Shown: in pieces, positions 54,273 to 64,000 of the stretch | How the letters are laid out: each line of letters begins with the position of its first letter | Position numbering within the stretch: position 1 is the stretch's first letter | Translations under genes and position numbers: made by a program | Notes under the pieces: generated by a model | Told to the model about the DNA's origin: nothing | Database searches by the model: none | Seen by the model: the letters and a program-made list of their open reading frames with translations, nothing else | Assembly: GCA_027943335.1 (NCBI GenBank) | Contig: BSBK01002163.1 | Location: 124,001-188,000 of the forward strand | Length of the DNA stretch: 64,000 bases | DNA from: Chamaecyparis obtusa | Taxonomy: Eukaryota; Streptophyta; Pinopsida; Cupressales; Cupressaceae | Reading direction: 5' to 3'

Positions 54273-54976
54273 AGTCTTGATTGATAGACTCATTAAAAAA
54301 CAACTATAACTTTCAAACAATATAACATTTTTGAAATATGAAATATACATCAAACTCTATGCTTCACCTAATAAAATAATAATAATAAACTCTTTCAATT
54401 TGATGAAGTTTAGACTAAGTTAAGGTGGTCAGACACGAGAGTTTTTATATTGAGGAAATTTTGTAGCAGAAAAATCATAATTAATTATTTACTTGGAAAA
54501 AAAATACAAAAAAATATACGTCACATCTGCACATAAGTCTACTACTTTTATCTATAATCTTAAAACTTATATTATTATTTAATTTTTTTAAATGTGGTTA
54601 GACATACACCTACTTGTTATCTTTCTAGTCCTGATTGATAGACTTATTGAAAAATAGCTATAACTTTTAAACTGTATAACATTTTTAAAATCCAAAACAT
54701 GTGTCACATTGTACACTTTTCCTACTACAAGAAAAAAAAAAGTTTTCAATTTGATAAAGTTTAGATCGAGTTAACATGATCATTCACGAGAGTTTTTATA
54801 TTCTAGAAAATTTGTAGAAGAAAAATCATAATTAATTATTTACTTGGAAAAAAATTAAAGAAAAATATGTGTCACATTGGGACATGAGTCTACTACTTAT
54901 ATCTGTAATCTTGTAAATAAAATTATCATTTGATTGTATTTAAGGTGGTAAGACATACACCTACTTATTTTTTTCC
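54273..54976. repeat. Two-copy tandem duplication, period about 354 bp
   Basis: Each copy starts AGTCYTGATTGATAGACT and ends near GACATACACCTACTT. Shared AT-rich blocks include AAAATCATAATTAATTATTT. It makes up most of the TIR element interior. No frame is conserved. Confidence 0.82.
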
Positions 54977-55195
54977 TAAAATTTTCATACTACTACATTG
55001 AAATTAAAAAATTTCAACATATAGAATAATTCTTTTTCAAAAAAGGCCTAGTATCTTAGAAACTAAATTCAATTTTCTATAGATTCTCTTATTAAATATT
55101 TTTGATATAATATTTATAACTTGTTCAAATTTTTATGTCAACTTGCTTAAACCTGATTTCTAAATTTTCATTGCTAGTTAAGGGCCTAGTTTGGT
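54977..55195. other. AT-rich end of TIR element
   Basis: No gene. The last bases before the inverted repeat include GGGCCTAGTTTGG, which resembles plant MITE-type sequence; I could not derive a TSD from it. Confidence 0.45.
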
Positions 55196-55218
55196 ATACC
55201 ATGATCCTACACATACCC

Positions 55219-55621
55219 ATAAGCAAGTTGGCATGATGACCCGAAGTAAGTTAAGACAAAACACATGCTTAGTTTGTGAGTTTGAACCTAAGAATGTAAG
55301 AGATGCACTTGAAAATGAGGAATGGATAAATGCTATGAATGAGGAAATCAAACAAATTGAGAAGAATAAAACATGGACTTTAGTGCCTAGACCAAAGGAT
55401 AAAAAAGTTATTGGTACTAAGTGGATTTTTAGGAATAAGTTGAATGAGAATGGAGAAGTTTCTAGGAATAAGGAAAGACTTGTTTGCAAAGGATATGCAC
55501 AAGAAGAAGGTATTGATTATGGTGAAACCTTTGCACCAATTGCTAGACTGGAAGGAGTTCACATATTACTTGCTCATGCTTCACATAAGGGATTTAAAGT
55601 ATATCAAATGGATATGGAATT
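55219..55621 (+). pseudogene. copia-1 reverse transcriptase, N-terminal part
   Basis: Resumes copia-1 after the TIR element with MMTRSKLRQ, then [34 protein letters not shown] and EEGIDYGETFAPIARLEG. The open frame stays intact until NA1-b interrupts the motif QMD(V/M)K-type at 55621. The bases GAATT here match AAATC at 62867-62871 in three of five positions, both being descendants of the same codons. The open frame that continues into the LTR is an artefact of the insertion. Confidence 0.9.
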
Positions 55622-56731
55622 TGTTGGAAAGTTGTCTATACTGAATTATATGACTAGACAAAGTGTTTTCATTATGGAAACAAAGTCATATAGCAATTTG
55701 GAGTCAGCGCACTTAGTGTAAAGATCATAATCCATTTAAGTGTTGAAGACTAGATAGTGTATAGAGTTTCTACAGCTTAGAGCATCAACACACATGTGTA
55801 TGGATGAACTATGGTATGTGTCCTGAAATTTAAGCTTGTTAGACTATACTTATGCTTAGTCTATGAGCGCATAAGTAGATATGCAAAGATGTGAAAGTTA
55901 CAGTCAGTTGAAGCTGCATAGTTAGTGTGTGCCAGCAAAGAATAGAGCTTGGAGCCGACAGTTAGAATTTTGGTTTGCGATTGTAATGTAATATTGTAAA
56001 GGCCATGCACCTATTTTATTGAGGTTTCTTACATGTTTATATGTATAATTTTAAGCATGCTTAAGCCAATTCATTTGGAAGCATTGTTTGTAATTAGTTA
56101 TAGGGCTGAACTATTTATGTATTTTGTATGAGCACATAAATATAAGGTGCACCCATTGTATTCAGCATGGAAGTTTTAATACAGTTGTGATAAGAAGAGC
56201 ATAGGTATGAGAAGATAGAATAAGATGTATTAAAACTTTTCTAGAGGTCAAAGCATCATCATAGCAAAGGAATTGATCTGACAAGTAGTGTCACAGTGAC
56301 AGTTCACCTACAGATATAGTGTGTATCTAAATTCAAAAGGTTGTAGCCTTCACCATTTGAGAAGTGAGCTCTAGGATAGTGAGGCCACTCTCTTAATAGG
56401 GATAATTGTAAAAGACTCCTAACAGGGTCTGACCCATAACAAGGTCTATTGTACTTAAAGCATTGTAAACCTACTCCTAAAAGGCTAAAGGATCTTCTAA
56501 CAAGGATACACTAGTGTAGAATATTAGTGGGTATCAAGACCCACCAGGGTTTTTACCTATTTGGGTTTCCCTGTAACCATATTGGTGTCATGTGTTGATT
56601 TCATGTTTCATATTTATGTGAATGTTTAATTTAGTTCTTAAGCATTTATGTTCTGCATAAAGATTAAAGTAAAAATTTAAATTACAGTGAACACTGATTC
56701 ACCCCCCCTCTCAGTGTTCCCATTCCTAACA
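55622..56731 (+). repeat. NA1-b 5' LTR
   Basis: 1,110 bp; pairs with 61736-62866. A TATA-like AAATATAAGG at 56138-56147 is conserved in the 3' LTR. The C-rich tract CCCCCC precedes CTCTCAGTGTTCCC near the end. Confidence 0.93.
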
Positions 56732-56732
56732 A

Positions 56733-56746
56733 TTGGTATCAGAGCT
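56733..56746 (+). other. NA1-b primer binding site
   Basis: TTGGTATCAGAGCT, one base after the LTR; initiator tRNA-Met type. Confidence 0.88.
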
Positions 56747-56785
56747 CTAGTCCTCAGAATAGAAGTTTAACCACTTGAGGAGATC

Positions 56786-57916
56786 ATGGAAAAAGAAGAA
56801 ATGAAACATCTAAAAAAAAATCTTGAAGCTACTCTTGAAGATCTGGACAAGTCATAAAGAGAATCTAAAGAACTAAAGGATAAACTCAGTAATGCTTAGT
56901 TAGTCATTAAGAATCTAAGGAAAGATTTGAAACAATGCTCTACCAGTGATCTAAGGACAATGGTAAAGAAGCTCAATGAAGAAAACAAATCCTTAAAAGA
57001 AAAACTTGAAGAGGTTGATGATAAGCTAACTAATAATCAGGTAGTCCTTGATGAACAGATCAAAGAGAACCTTCAGCTGAATGAAGAACTAAGGAAAGAA
57101 AACATGGAAATCTTGGAGCTAAGAAATAACAAAGAAAGCTTGGAATCTGAATTGAAAGAAGCAAAGAATCATATTAACAAATTACACACCAGTGCTGATT
57201 TGGTAGAATCTCAGTTGTATGCAAGAAGAGCCAAAGGTGACACTAGCTATATTGGATACAATGAAGCACAAAATCAGATTGACAATATGCAAGCAAGAAA
57301 GGATTCATAAAAGGACTCTACTTATGCTGAAAAGACTAAAGATCAAACCATAGATAATGGTGAACCACCTAAGAATGAGCGCAAGCAAGTAGAACAAACC
57401 TATTTTTCTTGTAGCAAGCATGGACACATTGCAAGGAACTATACAGAGGTAAAACCTTTTAATGGTTACTATTATTCATGCAACAAGTTTGGTCATAGAG
57501 CTATGAATTGCAAGACTAGTAAGAAGAATAGAATTTAGCAAGATCAAAAAAATCAAAACCAAATAAATATAAGAAGTGCTCAGAATGTTACATGCCAGAT
57601 ATGTAACTATAAAGGTCACATAGCAAAGCAATGCAGAATGGTGACTCATGTCAATGCGCCGAGGAATATAAGACCTTCAGTCATTCATCACTCTTGTAAC
57701 AAGGTTGGACATATCTCAAGGTTCTGTAGATCAAGATCATAAGGTTAGGGAAGCCCTCAAAAGGCCGAAGAAACAATTTTGGATCTCGTAGGAGAAGTTA
57801 ACTTTGTTAAAGCCTCAGAAGATGTGAGCATGATTTGGTCAGAGAAAAAGAAGGAGAATATTGATGAGAATGTATTGGATGCATCCCTAGTGGATGCACC
57901 CTCTACATCTGCATGA
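56786..57916 (+). pseudogene. NA1-b ORF1, Gag-like coiled coil plus zinc knuckles
   Basis: 377 codons including the stop (TGA 57914-57916), all in one frame with about six internal stops. It starts MEKEEMKHLKK. The coiled coil fills codons 1-170 (open at 56927-57310). Knuckle motifs follow: SCSKHGHIARNY (damaged), SCNKFGHRAMNC (first Cys absent), CQICNYKGHIAKQC (complete) and SCNKVGHISRFC (first Cys absent). The tail ENVLDASLVDAPSTSA matches NA1-a. Equal length to NA1-a ORF1 argues that this was a real gene in the parent element. Role inferred: particle and RNA binding. Confidence 0.82.
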
Positions 57917-58356
57917 ATGGACCTTAGGGTCATAGGGGAGCTAATTTAGTTCTAGACCCCTGCGTGGTTGGTATACTCATCCTCAGAGTATGCATCTTTG
58001 GAATTAAACTTTTGGAGTGTATAGGAAACCTTGTGCAAGAGTGCACATGTTGATTGTTTGTGTAGCTCAAGTTTTAAATTTTGAAATGACAGCTTGGTTT
58101 ATGCGACATGCAATAATGGTGGATTTTTCACTTTTAAAGTACACAAAATTCATTTGATTGCTCATTTCATTCAAATTCAGAGTGATAGAAGCTGAAGAAG
58201 CCTTGGAAGTTGTTGTGAAGTCTTGGTGATTGATCTATCAAATATTTGTTGTAGTTATCAGTGCATTTGATTGGTTGCAGAAACCCTAGCTTGTTGTGCT
58301 AATTTAGAAGCCATCAGATTATCTCTAAAGTTCAGTTGGAAAGCAATTAACAAGTC
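57917..58356 (+). other. NA1-b spacer between ORF1 and ORF2
   Basis: 440 bases without a gene; the equivalent stretch in NA1-a is 7160-7579. Possibly the ORF2 leader. Confidence 0.6.
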
Positions 58357-61300
58357 ATGGCCACTCCCATTGTTTATGATGTCACTGATAAGAAAATATA
58401 TGTTTTCAAGAGGCACCCATTTAAATCCACCCTAAATGATTTAGAGGGAGCTTTCTCCCATAGGCCTATGGGCGTCATGCATGTAGAAGACATAAGGGCT
58501 TACATCTACTATAAGAAAGAACCTATTAGATTAGATAGGTTAAGGGCGCACATGGATACCATGTTGAAACATGACAAAACATTCATGGATGAATACACCA
58601 AATGGAATGATCACCCCATTATTGAGTATGCTACAGCATATGAATTCTATGAGACATAATGGATATATATCTTATTAAGTAGAATCCATGATGATCTATT
58701 TTGGATTGGAGATGTTCCAGTTAGAATCACAAATGACTTAATTCATGAGATGACATGCCTTTCTAGAATAGGCATCATCCTTCCTATGGGCAAGGATGTC
58801 AATAAAATGGTAGAACAAGTATGTAAGTCAAGGAGCGATAGGCGTGTTATGAACATCAAGCCTATTGAGCAAGAAGACATCAAATTGATGTCAATGATAC
58901 TAGGGTACAAATTTCATCACACCAGCAGGGTGAATAGTGTGTTTGTGGGCACTACTCTAGCATCTATCAAACTTGTGAAGGAAGATGGGGAATTCAACTT
59001 GTGTGAGATCTTGCATGCACAGTTGATAGATAACATCAAGGCCATCAAACATGACAAAACAAAGATATTTAGGTTTGGGTCCCTAATCATCTATATGTAG
59101 CTTCATATTGTTGGGAAGATATCAAATTTGTACTTGGACAAGTCCATTCCTACCATTCCTTAGATATCCAACAAAGAATCCATAGAGAGTACTCTAAGGG
59201 ATTATATCACATTGGAATTGAATACTTTTAGAGCTAAGATGCAAATGAGGTATAGGATTCCAGAAAGCATTGTAGAAAAGTATAAGGATTCAATATGCTT
59301 TATGGTGGAGATTGATACTACATGTATGGAAGCTATTGAGCCTAGAACTAAGTGGATTCATCCACTTGGGTATGAGGTAGAGGAACAAGTTCTTGAAGCT
59401 TATGCATAGGTACTTTTGACAGCCCCTAAAGATCCTAATGAACCTAGGTGGGGAACCTATGAGGAAAAGACCAGAGAAGTTGATGCAAAACTTAACAGTG
59501 CAACAACTAAAAGAAAGGTTGCAAAGGTCACTTCTGAGATCTTGAGAATACATGGTGTGTCTCAAGTTGACCTTGATAAAGCAAGGGATGAAAATATTGC
59601 CCTAGAATTGAAAGGTATAGCAGCAGAGGAAGGACAAGAAGATCCTAATTTGAAGAAAATAAAAAATGAATCAGATGACAGTTAGAAGGGTAAAGAAGAT
59701 AATACTCCTTTTGTGCCCATAGACACTATTGATCTTACCACTCCTCTAGAGTATAAGGCTTTATTCAAGAGGAAGAAAGAAGCTAGCTCTAGTTATCCAT
59801 CCTTACAAGAATTAAGGAGCAAGAAAAATGTTCAAGCACCTCCTCAGGTAGGATTCAAAACTAGCCTTGAAGTTTTGAATGTAAGAATTGTTGATGAGGG
59901 AAAAATTGATCAAGTAGAGAAGTATTATGATGCATATAGTGAGATTGACAAATCAGAAATTCATAGTATGATTATCAAACATATGATCAAGTTCAAGAAG
60001 ATAGTCCTTGATTTGAAAACCTCCATTCTAGATAAAGTATGGGATATTTTAGAAAACCTAAAGAGACAAGAAAATGAAGAATATCTAAGGATCAGAGAAA
60101 AAGTATTAGAAGACACTCTTCCAGTATGTTCTATTGAAGAAAGGTCATTGTTACTAAATTTGGTGAAGCCTCACTTAAGACAAAGATGAGAAATCTTCAT
60201 ATTATGAACAAAGACTATGAACTAATAGCAAAGGAAATAGAGAAGGCCTTTGAAAAGGTGTTATTAGAACAATAGATAAAACCACCTACTATGCTCATCA
60301 CTCATGTACCTAGTAAGCAAGACAAGGCAGAAGAAATCTTCAATGTACCAGTGATAGGTCCTTAAGACTTAGTGCCCATAGAAGAAACTCAAATAGAGGT
60401 AGACAAGTCTGCGCCCATCTCAAAATCTCATGAAGGTGGCACTATTATCATAGATAATGTGGAGATAGCCATGGCAGCTACTGATAAGGATTTGGACAAG
60501 TTTGAGGAAGCATTTGTTAGTACTGTAGAAGCTAAAATCTTATGCAGCAATACACCTCCCACTCAGCAAGAAGAAGCACTCATAGAAGATGTACCTAATA
60601 AGAAAGAAGAAGAAGAGGTAGAAAAGAAAGAAGAAGATACTTCTATTGATCTTGCAAAGGTAAAATAAGAAGTGATGGATATCACTCCCTTCACTCCCTC
60701 CTCAGCATTGTTGTCAAGTTTGACACCTAACACAGGCAGTTTGGACTCCTGGAAAGAAGAAGGCCTGATTAAGTTCAATGTCCTAGCTATGGAGAAGGAA
60801 AAAGAAAAACGAGTTATGAGGAATCCTCTCCTAATATAATCAATGAATATTTTGAACATTTTTCTACCTGAGGATAAGAAAGAGTTAAAAGTACATTCAG
60901 TTGATGATGTGAGTTCAGTCCTCTCATAGCTCAAAAGCAATTTTTCTAGCCTAGAAGAATCTGCGTCCATAGTAGCAGAAGAAAAGTACTTAAAGAAGAG
61001 ACTGAATGAGTTAATGAGAAACTTTTCACTAGACTTGAATTCTCTTAAGTATGGTCAAGCATCCTTGAAAGAGTTTTCTGATGAAGGAAGAAGGATCATT
61101 GCAACATGCATGGATCAAGACAAGCTCACCGATGCTCACTTCAAGAAGATAAAAGAAGAAGAAGCTATGATTGAGCAGGTAAAGAATTCAGTGTCAGACA
61201 CATCCACTGATGTTAACATGTGCAACAATGTCAACCAAGGATAGATAGACAAGATTGAGAAGGAAGAAAAAGAGATAACAAGGATAAGGTCTAGACAGAC

Positions 61301-61532
61301 TCAGTTGAGGAATGGTCTTGCGCCCTCTTTAGACATCCTCAATCAAAATTTAAAGGAGATTGATGCCACCATGGTAACTTATGCTCGTGGTCCCATCAAT
61401 GACTTGGAGAAGATGGAGAAGCTTCAATATGCATTATGAGCCCATCTCCCGATAGTTAACTCTCTAATAACTTTTTGGAAGAAGGAGATCCAAAACCTCA
61501 AGATTGCATATCTGGATGTTTTCCCTCAGTGA
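58357..61532 (+). pseudogene. NA1-b ORF2, unknown accessory protein
   Basis: About 1,060 codons from MATPIVYDVTDKK. Pieces at 58357, 58750, 59212, 59416 and 59713-60189 share one frame; a frameshift near 60190 moves the rest (60372-61532) to another. Conserved motifs are FKRHPFKSTLNDLEG, DDLFWIGD, IHEMTCLSR, FRFGSLIIYM, ICFMVEID, RWGTYEEKTRE and IDTIDLTTPLEYKA. An acidic linker and coiled-coil C-terminus follow. The end is set by comparison with NA1-a: the TGA at 61437-61439 is a sense codon there. The family is not recognised; the homologue in NA2 shows the frame is old and was selected at some time. Confidence 0.78.
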
Positions 61533-61578
61533 GTATGAGTATATATAGTTTTTTTGATGCACCTTTTTCATTAATGTC

Positions 61579-61735
61579 AAAGGGGGAGTTTTGTATAGAA
61601 TATGGAGTATATATATGTATAAAGAGATATAAGATTATGTTAAAAAAATGTATAGAAGACAAAAGTTTTTGTGTAAAGGAATAGTTAGCAACTTGGCCAT
61701 ATTCCTTTGTTGTCATCAATGACAAAGGGGGAGAT
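61579..61735 (+). promoter_or_regulatory. NA1-b duplicated polypurine tracts
   Basis: AAAGGGGGAG at 61579-61588 and AAAGGGGGAGA at 61724-61734, each after an ATTAATG/ATCAATG-type flank, 145 bases apart. The second abuts the 3' LTR. Confidence 0.78.
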
Positions 61736-62866
61736 TGTTGGAAAGTTATCTATATTGAATTATATGACTAGAAAAAGTGTTTCCATTATGGAAACAAAGT
61801 CATATAGTAGTTTGGAGTCAGCGCACTTAGTGGAAAGATCATAATCCAGTTAAGTGTTGAAGACTAGACAGTGTACAAAGTTCCTGCAACTCAGAGCATC
61901 AACGCATGTGTGTATGGATGAACTATGGTATGCACCCTAAAAGTTAAGCTTGTTAGAATATACTTTTTCTTAGTCTACAAGTGCATAAGTATATATGCAA
62001 AGATGTGAAAGTTACAGTCAGTTGAAGTTGCACAGCCAGTGTGTGCCAGTAGAGAACAGAGCTTGGAGCCGATAGTTAGCATTTTGGTTTGTGATTGTAA
62101 TGTAATGTTGTAAAGGCCATGCACCTATTGTATTTAGGTTTTTGACATGTTTATATTTATAATTGTAAGCATGCTTAAGCCAATTCATTTGGAAGCATTG
62201 TTTGTAATTATTTATAGGGCCGACCTATTTTTGTATTTTGTATGAGTGCATAAATATAAGGTGCACCCATTATATTTGGCATGGAAGTTGTAATAGATTT
62301 GTTATAAGTAGAGCAGAGGTATGCAAAGACAACATAAGATGTCTTAAAGCTTTGCTAGAGGTCAAAGCATTAGTGCACCAAAGGAACTAATCTAACAAGT
62401 AGTGTCACAATGACAGTTCACCTGCAGATATAGTGTGTATCTGAATTCAAAAGGTTGTAGCCTTCACCATTTGAGCAGTGAGCTCTAGGATAGTGAGTCC
62501 ACTCCCCTAACAAGGATCATTGCAAAATACTCCTAACAGGGTTTGACTCTTAACAAGGTCTACTATACTTAAAGCATTGCAAAGATACTCCTAACAGGGT
62601 AAAGGATCGTCTAACAAGGATCACAAAACACTAGTGCAAAATATTAGTGGGTATCAAGTCCCACCAAGGTTTTTACCTATTTGGGTTTCCCCGTAACCAT
62701 ATTGGTGTCATGTGTTGATTTCATGTTTCATGTTTATGTGAATGTTTAATTCAGTTCTTAAGTATTTATGTTCTACATAAAGATTAAAGTAAAAAGTTAA
62801 ATTGTAGTGAACACTAATTCACCCCCCCCCCCCACCCCCCCTCTCTCAGTGTTCCCATTCCTAACA
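61736..62866 (+). repeat. NA1-b 3' LTR
   Basis: 1,131 bp; pairs with 55622-56731. The C-tract here is long and mixed (62822-62841: 12 C, A, 7 C). Confidence 0.93.
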
Positions 62867-62871
62867 AAATC

Positions 62872-64000
62872 AATGTTTCTGAATGGAATTCTTGAGGAGG
62901 AAGTCTACATAGAACAACTGGAAAGGTTTGTTGATCAGAATAAAAAAGACATCGTATGTGGATTGCACAAAGCCTTGTATGGATTGAAGGAAGCACCAAG
63001 GGCATGGTATGAAAGATTACATTCTTATCTTACAAGTATTGGATTTGTAAGAACTATTGAAAATAATAATTTGTAGATGAAAGGATGATCTGTTGATAAC
63101 ATTTTGATTTTTGAGATATTTGTTGATGATATAATCTTTGGAGGACAAGATCTAATTTACAAATCTTTTGCTAATGACATGAGAAAGGAATTTGAGATGT
63201 CTATGTTTGGAGATGTTAAATTCTTTCTAGGTTTGTAGGTTATACAATAGATAGATGGGATTTTCATCACTCAATCAAAATACATTAAAAAAGTATTGAA
63301 AACTTTTGGCATGGAAGATGCTAAACCAGTGGGAACACCAATGGTAACTGGCTGTAAATTGACAAAATATGATGAATCTAGAGAAGTAAATCAAACTCTA
63401 TATCGATCTATGATTGGTAAACTGATGTATGTTGTACATAGTAGGCTTGATATTGCACATGCAGTGGGTGTTGTGGCTAGATTGTCTACCAATCCTAAAG
63501 ATTCACATATGGTTGCAGTGAAAAGAATCTTGAGATACTTGAAGAAAATAGAAGACTATGGATTATGGTATACATTTGACAACAAATTTGAACTTAGAGT
63601 CTACACCGATGTAGATTGGGCTAGAAGCATAGATAACTAGAAGAGCACAACTGAGGGAGCATTCTTTTTAGGGGAAAGGCTTGTGACTTGGATTAGAAAG
63701 AAACAAGCATGCATTTATTAGTCCACTGCTGAAGCAGAGTATGTTGCAGCTACTGGAAATTGTTCAAATATAGCTTGGATCAGATAAGTGTTGGAATGAA
63801 TGAAAGAGGTAATCACTAACCTGGTGATTATATATTGTGACAACACTAGTGCTATAAATATTTCCAAGAATCTTGTGATGCATTTGAAGACAAATCACAT
63901 ATTGATGCAGGAGCTTCTTGGGTCCTTGGTAATCCTGTGTCACCAAAAAGATATTTGAGTTTGTCTATGTTACTTGGTTCCTGCTTTGACTGAGATTGTT
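62872..64000 (+). pseudogene. copia-1 reverse transcriptase C-terminal part and RNase H
   Basis: After NA1-b the RT resumes with [31 protein letters not shown], the catalytic FVDD near 63118-63130 and FGMEDAKPVGTPM. RNase H begins with Asp in YTDVDWA (about 63605), Glu in AEAEYVAATGN (about 63735) and Asp in YCDNTSAINIS (about 63835). Stops near 63074-63076, 63235, 63638-63640 and 63718 break it. The window ends before the polypurine tract and 3' LTR. Confidence 0.9.

Larger units (their letters stand above)
18377..55218. mobile_element. Probable TIR element, split by the giant gypsy
   Basis: The 24 bases at 18377-18400 (starting GGGTATGTACAGGATC) reappear inverted at 55196-55218 with only two mismatches over 23 positions. 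With the gypsy (18401-54242 plus TSD) removed, similarity continues weakly inward to a shared GGCC, giving an inverted repeat of about 36 bases. The remaining element is about 990 bp (18377-18400 plus 54248-55218) and sits between copia-1 integrase and RT. I cannot see a clear TSD or a transposase, so the superfamily is open. It has no coding frame; its interior has a tandem duplication. Confidence 0.6.
55622..62866 (+). mobile_element. NA1-b, pol-less LTR element in copia-1 RT
   Basis: TGTTGG...CTAACA, 7,245 bp, LTRs of 1,110 and 1,131 bp, degenerate TSD GAATT/AAATC (55617-55621, 62867-62871). The same family as NA1-a but opposite orientation and with no insertion in it. It contains primer site, ORF1, ORF2 and two polypurine tracts. 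No pol motif is present. Confidence 0.92.
1..64000 (+). mobile_element. copia-1, outermost Ty1/copia element, interrupted three times
   Basis: This is the host element of the nest. Its parts appear in normal Ty1/copia order on the + strand: LTR end and primer site (to about 1005), gag (1057-1983), protease and pre-integrase (2065-2578), integrase (17299-18376), reverse transcriptase (55219-55621, then 62872 on) and RNase H (to the window end). Removing the three insertions leaves about 5.2 kb, a normal copia size. The reading frame resumes across the 2578/17299 junction once one TSD copy is removed, and the RT motif order resumes across 55621/62872. The LTR start and the 3' LTR lie outside the window. 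It carries many stops and is dead. Confidence 0.9.

Noticed and set aside
55178..55218. GGGCCTAGTTTGG near 55184 as the start of a Tourist-like MITE with TTA target site
   Set aside because: The inverted partner places this motif on the inner side of the repeat, and no matching TTA/TAA flank pair could be found; left unclassified.
55191..55721. A 176-codon frame running from copia RT into following sequence
   Set aside because: The last third reads into the NA1-b LTR after 55621; it is a junction artefact, not a fusion gene.
62807..63076. Frame starting with a Pro-rich peptide before RT motifs
   Set aside because: Its start lies in the C-tract of the NA1-b 3' LTR; only the part after 62872 is copia RT.
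1..64000. CRISPR array, bacterial operons, tRNA or rRNA genes
   Set aside because: The only regular repeats are LTR minisatellites and tandem pairs without spacers; no cloverleaf or rRNA-like stretch was seen; tRNA-like words are only primer binding sites.

Overview
This window is plant repeat DNA with no ordinary host gene, tRNA or rRNA that I can support. It looks like intergenic sequence from a large, AT-rich seed-plant genome. The plant copia and Tat-type gypsy lineages, the heavy C-to-T decay and the depth of nesting fit that; a gymnosperm is my guess, not something the sequence proves. Nearly every base belongs to one nest of LTR retrotransposons, and target-site duplications (TSDs) allow the nest to be unpicked almost completely. 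All family names used here (copia-1, copia-2, NA1, NA2, giant gypsy) are my own labels.

The outermost element is copia-1 (+), which runs off both window edges. It is cut three times. (a) NA1-a, a pol-less LTR element on the - strand, lies at 2579-17293 (TSD TAAGA); a second pol-less family, NA2 (-, 9622-17016, TSD TCTTC), sits inside its 5' LTR. (b) A roughly 1-kb element with terminal inverted repeats has outer ends at 18377 and 55218. Its left end was later hit by a very large gypsy element (+, 18401-54242, TSD GTATG/ATATG). (c) NA1-b, a second copy of NA1 (+, 55622-62866), lies inside the copia-1 reverse transcriptase.

The gypsy element holds further insertions. Its 5' LTR contains copia-2 (+, 23251-35876), whose gag is split by a chromodomain-type gypsy element on the - strand (24765-30445, TSD AAGGT), plus a 327-bp solo LTR (36134-36460, TSD ATCAG). 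Its 3' LTR contains a 4.87-kb probable solo LTR (47619-52487, TSD GGTCT) and has lost about 1.7 kb. The deepest path is copia-1 > TIR element > giant gypsy > copia-2 > chromovirus, five layers.

How the parts work together: copia-1 and copia-2 carry Gag-PR-INT-RT-RNase H, while NA1 and NA2 carry only a Gag-like zinc-knuckle/coiled-coil ORF1 and a long ORF2 of unknown function. NA1 and NA2 share with the copia elements an initiator-Met-type primer site and a C-rich motif near the LTR 3' end. With copia-2 they also share duplicated polypurine tracts. They therefore look like non-autonomous partners of copia (sirevirus-like) elements. The giant gypsy is the most unusual object. Its LTR is about 6.6 kb and contains a reading frame of about 1,100 codons upstream of the likely TATA box. 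It also has an extra RNase H domain between protease and reverse transcriptase, while its ordinary RNase H has lost a catalytic Asp. Every coding region is broken by stops, frameshifts or insertions; none looks active.
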